A program made the position numbers and the translations under genes. From contig NZ_FNSK01000002.1 of NCBI RefSeq assembly GCF_900105075.1, positions 467,001 through 531,000 of the forward strand: DNA of 64,000 nucleotides, in the 5' to 3' direction. This stretch comes from Rhodobacter sp. 24-YEA-8 (GTDB taxonomy: Bacteria; Pseudomonadota; Alphaproteobacteria; Rhodobacterales; Rhodobacteraceae). Every line of letters starts with the position of its first letter. Positions within the stretch are counted from its first letter, which is position 1. The notes under the pieces were generated by a model. That model was given only the letters and a program-made list of their open reading frames with translations. It made no database searches and was not told where the DNA came from. Below are positions 44,104-51,370 of the stretch, piece after piece.

Positions 44104-44239
44104 TTAAATTGTAGGTAATACAACCAGTGGTATTTGTAATCCCGCTGGATATCGCGTTATGGTATTCGCGTATCGCGCTGTAGCCGATACGATGTGACAG
44201 ACAACGGCGTAATAACGCGACTGCGGGGGAGAAAGATTA

Positions 44240-45544
44240 ATGGCAGGCATGGGGCTATCGGCCGTGATGTCGTTTTTTCTGACCGTTGCCGCAGTGGCGC
44301 CGAGCTTTGCCCAGGAAGTCTGGAGCGCCGGGCGAGGGGGGCTTTCCCTGAACGTGTCCGAGGCGAAATTCATCAAGCTTGAAGAGCCTGCGACCGCAGT
44401 TTTCCTTTCCAACCCGAACGTTGCCGAGATCGATCTGCAATCCGCCCGCTATCTCTACATTGTCGGCCGGAATATTGGTGAGTCCAACCTTTTCGTTCTG
44501 GGCGAGAATGACGAGCAGATTCTCAGCACCACCATTTCCGTCGGGATCGATGCCGCCCGGCTCGCCTCGGCCGCGCAAAGCTCGATCAGCGGTGGCTCGG
44601 TCTCGGTGAAAACCGTCGAGGGCGCGGTCTTTCTCAGCGGCCGCGTGCGCAGCATCGATGATGCCGAAACCGCCGCCGATGTTGTGGCGGCATTGCTTGG
44701 CGATGGTGCAATCATCGTCAACCGGCTCGAAGTTGAAGCGGCGTCGCAGGTCAATCTCCAGGTCCGGATCGCCGAAGTCTCCCGTACCATCAGCGAGGAT
44801 CTCGGCCTCAGCCTGACCGCGCGGGACGCGGGGGGGCCGCGCGTTTCTACACGTTCCGGCGGGGTGGATCTGAGCGTCGGTGCGGGCAGCCGCAATATCA
44901 ACCTCGTGCTGGACGCACTGGCGCGCAACGGGCTGGTCACCATCCTCTCCGAACCCAATCTGACGGCCCGCTCCGGTGAGGCGGCGACCTTTCTGGCTGG
45001 GGGACGGATCCCCTACAGGAATACCGATGGGGACGGAAAGATCTCGACCACCTTTGAATCCATCGGTGTAGAGCTGGAATTCACCCCGACCGTATTTGAT
45101 CAGAACCAGATCCAGCTGCAGATCAACACCAGGGTGCGCGCAGTTGATGAGGCCAACTCCTCTGAAGACGGGCGCGCTCTGTCCGAGCGCAGCGCGACAA
45201 CCACGGTGGAACTCGGCAGCGGTCAGAGCTTTGCCATTGCCGGCATGTTCCAGGCGGATACCGCACAATCGCTGAGCGGTATTCCCGGTCTCGTCAATCT
45301 TCCGATCCTCGGGGCGCTCTTCAGGTCTTCGAGCTTTAAGAAGGGCGAAACCGAACTGGTCATCATTGTGACCCCCTATCTGGTGAAGCCGACCAGCCCG
45401 AACAACCTGCGCACTCCGGTCGATGAGGTGAAGCCCGCAAGTGGCGCCATTGAGCAGCTTGTGACCGGACAAATGAGCAAAACGATCCGTCCCGGTGAAA
45501 AGGGCCAGTCAAAGGTCCGCCGGGGTGGGTTCATGCTGCAATAG
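44240..45544 (+). CDS. cpaC: Tad secretin CpaC/RcpA
   Basis: 434 residues with a signal peptide (SAVMSFFLTVAAVAPSFAQ). The BON/N-terminal segment contains VFLSNPNVAEIDLQSARYLY, followed by the secretin domain with VTILSEPNLTARSGEAATFL, AGGRIPY and GQSFAIAGMFQAD, then PGLVNLPILGALFRSSSFKK. It forms the outer-membrane pore of the Tad pilus. It starts the second Tad arm, 136 bp after the T1SS operon, with GGGGGAGAAAG upstream of the ATG. Confidence 0.93.
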   Translation: MAGMGLSAVMSFFLTVAAVAPSFAQEVWSAGRGGLSLNVSEAKFIKLEEPATAVFLSNPNVAEIDLQSARYLYIVGRNIGESNLFVLGENDEQILSTTISVGIDAARLASAAQSSISGGSVSVKTVEGAVFLSGRVRSIDDAETAADVVAALLGDGAIIVNRLEVEAASQVNLQVRIAEVSRTISEDLGLSLTARDAGGPRVSTRSGGVDLSVGAGSRNINLVLDALARNGLVTILSEPNLTARSGEAATFLAGGRIPYRNTDGDGKISTTFESIGVELEFTPTVFDQNQIQLQINTRVRAVDEANSSEDGRALSERSATTTVELGSGQSFAIAGMFQADTAQSLSGIPGLVNLPILGALFRSSSFKKGETELVIIVTPYLVKPTSPNNLRTPVDEVKPASGAIEQLVTGQMSKTIRPGEKGQSKVRRGGFMLQ

Positions 45545-45553
45545 GAACGGACA

Positions 45554-46114
45554 GTGCAGATCAGATTCACCCGCATTTTCGTGCCCTTGCTGACAGCAGG
45601 GTTTTTGGCAGCCTGTGGCGCCGCATTGCCGCAAGGCCCGACCGAGCGTCTTTCTGCGCAAACGCATGAGGCAGTTCTGCCCTATTCCTTCCTGTCCTGC
45701 TCGACCGATATCGGTGCGGCCGAGCAGAAGCGGATCCGTACCTTTCTGGATAAACTGGGCCTGACCAGCCAGGATACTCTGGTGGTCTCTGTGCCGAAAA
45801 ACCGCCTGCCCGAACGCGATGCAGGCCGGCGCAAGACGCTCAGCCAGATTTTTGCCGCTTATCCTGCGCGGGTCCGCTTTATCCAGGACGATGATCTGCG
45901 CGAATTGCCGCAATCAGAGCCGCAGGGGATCATCCGGGTGGTTCGGGTAACCGGGGTGAATGTGACGTGTAAAGGCGGCACGGGCGAGGCGGGATGCGCC
46001 TCGGCCAGAAATCTTGCGGCCATGATTGCGCATCCGGCGGATGCTTTCATGCCGGATAAGGGGGCAAGATATTTGCCTCCGGCAAAAACACAACAGGCAG
46101 GGTTTGCACCGTGA
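45554..46114 (+). CDS. cpaD: CpaD/RcpB-like pilus assembly lipoprotein
   Basis: 186 residues beginning at a GTG with AGGAACGG upstream. The signal ends at a lipobox (TAGFLAACGAALPQG). The mature domain (TIGAAEQ-like turn, VSVPKNRLPERDAGRRKTLS, IIRVVRVTGVNVTCKGG, then NLAAMIAHPADAFMP) is the CpaD fold, including the typical NLAAM-like motif near the end. It works with the secretin and overlaps tadE by 4 nt. Confidence 0.87.
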   Translation: MQIRFTRIFVPLLTAGFLAACGAALPQGPTERLSAQTHEAVLPYSFLSCSTDIGAAEQKRIRTFLDKLGLTSQDTLVVSVPKNRLPERDAGRRKTLSQIFAAYPARVRFIQDDDLRELPQSEPQGIIRVVRVTGVNVTCKGGTGEAGCASARNLAAMIAHPADAFMPDKGARYLPPAKTQQAGFAP

Positions 46115-46566
46115 AACTGGATCTGTTCAGAGCCGCCAGATCCTGGGCGAGGCGCGAAGATGGTGCGATCACCATCGAATTCGTGATTATTTTCCCGCTG
46201 TTTCTCGCCTTTCTGTTCCTTATTGTATTCGTGAGTTTTCTGATTGCGACCGCAAGCGATGTGCAGCAGCTGGCGCATGAACTTGCGCGACAATCCATTG
46301 GCCGTCTGAGTCGCGCAACGCCGCCTGCAGATGTTTGCAAGGCCCTGGCCGATGACGAGATCCTGATGGGTGTGCTGGTCCGGCAATCGGTGCTGCTCGA
46401 CCCGGCGGATCTGACGGTTCTGCCCTGCCCTGGTGCACCTGATGCGAACGGCTTTGTCACCGTGAAGGTGACGTATAATTTCGCGGGCAGCTTTGTGCAG
46501 TCGCTGGGGCAGACCTTTGGCGTTGATCTGGGCATCATCACCCGTATTTCTGCCATCAAACTCTGA
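46111..46566 (+). CDS. tadE: TadE-like pseudopilin
   Basis: 151 residues. The N-terminus REDGAITIEFVIIFPLFLAF is a canonical TadE prepilin-like site with Glu at +5 after Gly18. A small periplasmic domain follows, with Cys near 75 and 110. TadE/F are minor pseudopilins cut by the TadV peptidase. No TadV gene is in this window. Confidence 0.9.
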   Translation: MKLDLFRAARSWARREDGAITIEFVIIFPLFLAFLFLIVFVSFLIATASDVQQLAHELARQSIGRLSRATPPADVCKALADDEILMGVLVRQSVLLDPADLTVLPCPGAPDANGFVTVKVTYNFAGSFVQSLGQTFGVDLGIITRISAIKL

Positions 46567-46663
46567 CGATCTGACAATTTGCACCTGATGCGCGGCAGGA
46601 ATCGGGTGCATGCAACGTATGATTGATTTATCAGACATCGGATTGCGGGAATCCCCTCTGCCG

Positions 46664-46700
46664 ATTCCCCACCTCATCTTCAGCTGCCACTGAGGGGAAT
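46664..46700 (+). promoter_or_regulatory. Possible RNA fold over the Omp85 ribosome site
   Basis: ATTCCCC (46664-46670) can pair with GGGGAAT (46694-46700), which contains the GAGGGG ribosome site 5 nt before the ATG. A second AATCCCCTC at 46650 could compete. Translation control is possible but not shown. Confidence 0.35.
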
Positions 46701-46705
46701 ATCTG

Positions 46706-48007
46706 ATGGCTGTCTTCCTGAACCTGCAACGTGCAGCGCCTGCTGTTCTGATCGCGGCTGCTGCGGGATCCGTTTTTGTCGGCAGCCTTCAGGCACGGCC
46801 CTATACGGCGGTTGAGGTTCGGGGTGCCGAATTCATTGCAGCCGATGACATTGCGGCTGCCTGTGAGGTCGTAGCGGGGGAATATGATTCCTCCGATATG
46901 AGCGCGGTCCAGGAATGCCTGATGAGCAGCGGTCAGTTTCGCAGTGTAGAGGTGCGGGGCGAGGGCGCGACCCTTGTGGTCGAGGTCAGCGAGCTGAATG
47001 ACCGCCCCGGTCGGGTTGAGGTCGGTCTGGCTTATGACAGCCGCGATGGCGCGACGCTCAACCTTTACTTCGAGCGCTACAATCTGTTCCCGGGCACCTT
47101 TGGCTCGATTGATCTGCGGTTCGCCGAAGAGGTGCAGTCTTTCCGCACTTCGCTTTATCGCGCGGATGCCTTTGGCGATCTGGATTTCGGCATTGATACC
47201 GAAATGCGCAAGACCAGCTACAGTGATCAGGGGTTTGTTGCAAAGCGGGTGCTGATCGAGCCATATCTGGCTCTTCCCTTTGCAGAGGGCGGCCGGGCCG
47301 AACTGGGGATCGGCTATCGCCGCGACGATATGACGGATGTGGCCGCGGGCTCCAGCGTGCTTTTTGGCCGTGAGATGGGGGTCATTGACGCACCCTATGT
47401 CCGTCTTGGCGTCAGCTATTCGTCCAACCCCTCGAAGAATGGCGGGGCTGGTTTCGTGACCGGGCTTTCGCTGTCACTGGACCAGTATTTCTGGGGGCTT
47501 GGCACCGATCAGAAGACATATGAGACCCGGATCGAGGCGGATGCGCGCTTTGCGCTGGCAGAGAAAACATCGCTGCTGGTCGGGCTGCGCGGCGGTATTG
47601 TGTCCGGCCAGAATGGTCATAATACACGCGCGGTTGACCGCTTCTTCGTCGGCGGGGCCGATTTCAGGGGCTTCGCGCCGCGCGGCATTGGCCCGAAAGA
47701 CGGCGACTGGTTCCTCGGCGCCAATAATTACTATGTGACCAGTGTCGAGCTGCAGCGCGAGATCGATCAGCTGCTCGGCACCACCGGGCGCGTTGGTGTC
47801 TTTGCGGATATCGGGTCGGCCTGGGGGCTGGATGATACGCTGGGCGGCACTGTCGATGACGGGAAATATATCCGCAGTTCGGTCGGCGTTTCGCTGACAC
47901 TCGATCTGGGCAATATACCGGTGTCGCTCTTTGTGGCCAAACCGGTCGATTACCTGGATGGCGATGACAGACAGAGCTTCGGTATCAGTTTCAGCACATC
48001 ATTCTGA
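46706..48007 (+). CDS. Omp85/BamA-like outer membrane protein with one POTRA
   Basis: 433 residues. A signal or anchor segment (ALVIAAAAGSVFVGSL-like) is followed by a single POTRA-like domain (residues about 33-95, FIAADDIAAACEVVAGEYDS, then VECLMSSGQFRSVEVRGEG). A 16-strand barrel follows, with the L6 motif FFVGGADFRGFAPRG (the Omp85 RGF signature) and a terminal Phe. Most Omp85 family members insert or secrete proteins at the outer membrane. It follows tadE by 139 bp and may serve Tad secretin or adhesin anchoring (inference). Confidence 0.82.
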   Translation: MAVFLNLQRAAPAVLIAAAAGSVFVGSLQARPYTAVEVRGAEFIAADDIAAACEVVAGEYDSSDMSAVQECLMSSGQFRSVEVRGEGATLVVEVSELNDRPGRVEVGLAYDSRDGATLNLYFERYNLFPGTFGSIDLRFAEEVQSFRTSLYRADAFGDLDFGIDTEMRKTSYSDQGFVAKRVLIEPYLALPFAEGGRAELGIGYRRDDMTDVAAGSSVLFGREMGVIDAPYVRLGVSYSSNPSKNGGAGFVTGLSLSLDQYFWGLGTDQKTYETRIEADARFALAEKTSLLVGLRGGIVSGQNGHNTRAVDRFFVGGADFRGFAPRGIGPKDGDWFLGANNYYVTSVELQREIDQLLGTTGRVGVFADIGSAWGLDDTLGGTVDDGKYIRSSVGVSLTLDLGNIPVSLFVAKPVDYLDGDDRQSFGISFSTSF

Positions 48008-48011
48008 GAAA

Positions 48012-48044
48012 TCCGGCTGCGGCAGTAGATCTGCCGCAGCCGGA
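48012..48044. terminator. 14-bp perfect hairpin between convergent genes
   Basis: TCCGGCTGCGGCAG-TAGAT-CTGCCGCAGCCGGA sits between the Omp85 stop (48007) and the regulator stop (48055). It has no U-run on either strand, so it may halt transcription from both sides by structure alone. Confidence 0.65.
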
Positions 48045-48054
48045 CAGAATGCGT

Positions 48055-48699
48055 TCAGGCCAGCTTCAGATTGCGCGCCTGGATAACCGCTTGGGTCCGG
48101 TTTGTGACCCCCAGCTTGCGGCAGATCGATTTCACATGCATTTTGACGGTGGCTTCGGCCAGCCCCAGATTTTCGCCGATTTCCCGATTGGGCATGCCAT
48201 CGGCCAGGAGATTAAGCACCGAGACCTCGCGGTCTGAAAGAGGCGAGACGAAAGCCTTCTGTGTGGCTTTATTCTCCTGGATCAGCTCAAGCGGGAAATA
48301 GCGCTCTCCTGCCGCCATGAAGCGAATGGCATTTGTGAGGCTTTTCATCGAAGTGGTCTTCGGAACCAGGCCGGCCGCGCCATTCCGGGTCATCTCATCG
48401 ACAACACGCGGGGTAGGGCCCCCGGTGATGATGCCGACCGGCTTCCCCGCATTCAATGCGGTGATCTGCTTCAGTGTTTCGACCCCATGCATCCCGGGCA
48501 TGTCGAGATCCAGCAGGATGAGGTCGAATTCGCCGTTTTTCTTCAGCTGTTCGATTGCACCATCGATCGAGACCGCGGTGCTGAGCTTGATATCCGGGCT
48601 GTTCTCCAGCACCAGGCCGATGATTTCGAGGATCAGGGTATGGTCATCGGCGATGAGCACGCTGAGCGGCGCAGGTGCCGGATTGTTTTCACTCATCAT
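48055..48699 (-). CDS. NarL/LuxR-type response regulator
   Basis: 214 residues. The receiver has acidic pocket IADDH, phospho-acceptor DLILLDLDMPGMHG, Thr in GIITGG and Lys in LVPKTTS. The HTH is LSDREVSVLNLLADGMPNRE, then IGENLGLAEATVKMHVKSIC. GAGAGAC lies before the ATG pair. The hybrid kinase at 48909 is 210 bp upstream on the same strand, so these are likely partners. Targets may include the Tad and Bap operons nearby. Confidence 0.92.
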   Translation of the reverse strand: MMSENNPAPAPLSVLIADDHTLILEIIGLVLENSPDIKLSTAVSIDGAIEQLKKNGEFDLILLDLDMPGMHGVETLKQITALNAGKPVGIITGGPTPRVVDEMTRNGAAGLVPKTTSMKSLTNAIRFMAAGERYFPLELIQENKATQKAFVSPLSDREVSVLNLLADGMPNREIGENLGLAEATVKMHVKSICRKLGVTNRTQAVIQARNLKLA

Positions 48700-48908
48700 G
48701 TCTCTCTCATTGCCCTGTCAGAATTGCCCTGCCAGGTGAATACCGCCGACTGCGACGATTGGATAAACGTCTGTAAAAATCACATGCTCAGAAGAGAGAA
48801 TTGTCAAGACTTTAAGCGGGGATCCGGCCCAGCGGTTCGACAGCTTCTCTTTTTGGGCAGTGACCTCGCCGGTCGAACAAAACTTAAGACTTATGATCGG
48901 GATTACCG

Positions 48909-50762
48909 TCAGCTTTCGGCTGCATACTGCTGCAGCCGAACTTCCGTACTATGTGCCATCTCTTCCGCAAGATCCAGCGTCGCGGCATCGCATAGCCCCA
49001 CGCGGGCGTCGATCTGCAAGCGCCGAAGTGCGTATTCGACCCCTGCCAACCCGGTAAGACCGGCAGACCCGATCGCTGAATGGATCCGTGCCCGCAGATT
49101 TTCGGGGATTTCCGGGCTGCGGGCGAGGTCAAAGACCTCGCGCGCCTCTTCAAGCGCGCGCTGCATGAAGACAAGCGTTGCAGGGCGTCCCATTTCTGCG
49201 GTCAGTTCAAGGACAAGTGCATTGTTCAGCATGGTCTCGGGCGTCTGCATTCTGTTGATGGCCTGTTGGCGGGGCCGTGTCCCTTCTTTCGCATCCCTGA
49301 GAGCGAGGCGTAATTCAGACGGGCGCACGGGTTTGATAAGAATATGATCCATCCCCGCAGCGAGGCCGGATCCGTGGATCACCGAGCCGACATGTGCCGT
49401 AAGCCCGACGATAAGAAGATGTTCTCCGGCGCTTTCCTCGCTGCGGATCTGGCGCGCCACTTCGATCCCGTCGATATCGGGCAAAGTGACGTCCAGCAGA
49501 ACAACATCGATCTGATCTTTCTTTGATCTGACCCGCAGAAGCGCATCCATACCGTTGACGACGCCTTCAACTTCCGCGCCGGCATCGGTCAATGTCCGCA
49601 ACAGGATTGCGAGATTTACGGGATTGTCCTCGACGACAAGGATCCTGAGACCGGCAAGACTGATGAATTCCGGACGGTCCGGGTTCTGATCCCCGCGCTG
49701 ATCGTCCCGTGCCCTGGCGCCGGTGAGCGGAAAGGTGATGCGGAAAAGTGCGCCGCGTTCTTTGCCCTGTCCCAGTTCGATCCGGCCGCGCAGGCGGCTG
49801 ACCGCCCGGGACACAATGCCAAGCCCGAGCCCGTACCCGTCTTTGCTGCCCGGTTGGAGGGGCCGTCCAGCGGTGCCGGGGCTGAGCACCAGCTTGCGCT
49901 CGGCCTCAGTGAAGCCCGGCCCGACATCTTCGACTTCCAGCGTCACAAGACTTTCAAAGCTGCCTTCGGTGGCCGCGATTTTCAGCCTTACGGTAATGGG
50001 GCCGTTCATATTGAAACGGTTCGCGTTTGTGATCAGGTTTTGCAACACCGCGCGCAACAGATGCGGTCCGCCGCTATGCCAGGCCTCACCTTCGGGCAGC
50101 TCGGCCAGGATAAAGTTATTGCTGCGCCGGCAGATCGGGTCAAGCAGGCGGACCGTTTCGCGCACGACGGCGATCAGATCGAAATCGACCCGCGGTTCCG
50201 TATCTGCCGATACCCCGTCCATCCGCACCGTTTCCAGCAGATTGGCGACCTGATCAATGGCAAGCTGTGCGAGGGCGCCCAGCTCGGCCTCTCGCCCATC
50301 CTGCGTTCTGGCGTCTTTAAGACCATCCGCCGCAATGATCAGCGATTGCAGCGGCGCGCGCAGATCATGGGCCATATCTGTGATGCGCTCTGAAAGCGAG
50401 CGGTCCTCGGCAGACAGGGTGCCACTGGTGACGCGCATCAGATAATAGCGGGCGAGCCCGGTTTCCGCCGGAATGACGTGCAGATCCGCAGTCTCTTCAT
50501 CGGAGGGGCTGACGCTGCAGCTTCCGCGTGCCTGCGCTTCATCGCGTGCACCGGCCCAGTCCGCCGATCTGCCAAACCTGTGCCATTGCGCGACTTTCGC
50601 GGCTCCCGCCACAGCATTTGCAAGCAGGAGGTCTCCGCTATCCGCAAATATTGCCGTGGCGCGGCTGTCGGTCGCGATAACCGCAGCAAGCAGATCCAGG
50701 ATGTTGACGGTGGAATCCGCTTTGGTCTGTGCCGGCTGGTGCGCCACCTGGGGAGGAATCAC
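48909..50762 (-). CDS. Soluble hybrid histidine kinase with receiver and Hpt-like domain
   Basis: 617 residues without clear membrane segments. A PAS-like region (1-130) is followed by the His-acceptor DMAHDLRAPLQSLIIA, ATPase motifs LITNANRFNMNG, EDVGPGFTEAE and DGYGLGLGIVSRAVSRL, a receiver (LRILVVEDNPVNLAILLRTL, LLDVTLPDIDG, LIKPVRP), then a C-terminal Hpt-like domain (ARIHSAIGSAGLTGL). The Hpt His is present but the usual following Lys is not. This gives a His-Asp-His chain ending in the LuxR regulator next door. Confidence 0.92.
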   Translation of the reverse strand: MIPPQVAHQPAQTKADSTVNILDLLAAVIATDSRATAIFADSGDLLLANAVAGAAKVAQWHRFGRSADWAGARDEAQARGSCSVSPSDEETADLHVIPAETGLARYYLMRVTSGTLSAEDRSLSERITDMAHDLRAPLQSLIIAADGLKDARTQDGREAELGALAQLAIDQVANLLETVRMDGVSADTEPRVDFDLIAVVRETVRLLDPICRRSNNFILAELPEGEAWHSGGPHLLRAVLQNLITNANRFNMNGPITVRLKIAATEGSFESLVTLEVEDVGPGFTEAERKLVLSPGTAGRPLQPGSKDGYGLGLGIVSRAVSRLRGRIELGQGKERGALFRITFPLTGARARDDQRGDQNPDRPEFISLAGLRILVVEDNPVNLAILLRTLTDAGAEVEGVVNGMDALLRVRSKKDQIDVVLLDVTLPDIDGIEVARQIRSEESAGEHLLIVGLTAHVGSVIHGSGLAAGMDHILIKPVRPSELRLALRDAKEGTRPRQQAINRMQTPETMLNNALVLELTAEMGRPATLVFMQRALEEAREVFDLARSPEIPENLRARIHSAIGSAGLTGLAGVEYALRRLQIDARVGLCDAATLDLAEEMAHSTEVRLQQYAAES

Positions 50763-51134
50763 GTCATACTCCTTAAGATCTGCCGAATGTGTTTCTTCGT
50801 GGTTCAGTCTTCAACGCTCAGGCCCTTGCAGGCGGCTTGTGTCAGCAAAATACCGAATGACAAGGGGTAAATTGTTTCCTTTTTCGGGAAGCACTGTTCT
50901 TCCTGAGGTTGTTTTATCAGGCAAATCACAACCAGGAACCCCTGGATACGGGCGATTTTCAAGAGATGTCCACCAGAGCAGGGAAATCGGGGCCATTCCG
51001 ATGGCACCAGGTGCTGCCCGGCCAGGGCCTTTGCCCTCATCCTGATTGACATACCTACCCAATATCAATCATACATACTTTCGTAGTGTCATACTAACCC
51101 CTACGATGCCACGATCAACCAAGGGTGTGATGAG
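50763..51134. other. Gene-free divergent promoter region before the BapA locus
   Basis: 372 bp between the kinase (-) and the small membrane gene (+). No open frame is convincing. The last 80 bp (from ACATACCTACCC to the ATG) are AT-rich with CATAC repeated at 51071 and 51091, a plausible promoter/operator area for the adhesin operon. Confidence 0.4.
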
Positions 51135-51332
51135 ATGATAATTTTTATACTCGCTCTCGCAGTGCTTACGGAAATTCTTGTGGCAGGGGTTGTTTTTGCT
51201 TTGGGCGGGGGCTGGTTGCCCGCCCTCTTCATCGCCCAGGGGGCGGGATGTGCTGCGGTTCTGGGGGCCGCTCTAGTCGGAATTGGGCTGCAGCACATCC
51301 ATGAGACAGCGGGCGCAGCAAGCGCCGCCTGA
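51135..51332 (+). CDS. Small two-helix membrane protein upstream of the adhesin
   Basis: 65 residues with two hydrophobic segments (FILALAVLTEILVAGVVFAL and ALFIAQGAGCAAVLGAALVG) and a short Ala-rich tail. The start has AAGGG 9 nt upstream. Only 38 bp separate it from the BapA-like gene, so they are probably co-transcribed. No family was recognised. A role in adhesin expression or export is possible from position only. Confidence 0.7.
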   Translation: MIIFILALAVLTEILVAGVVFALGGGWLPALFIAQGAGCAAVLGAALVGIGLQHIHETAGAASAA

Positions 51333-51370
51333 TCCAACAAACGTAACAAACCAATCTAGGACGAAGAACG

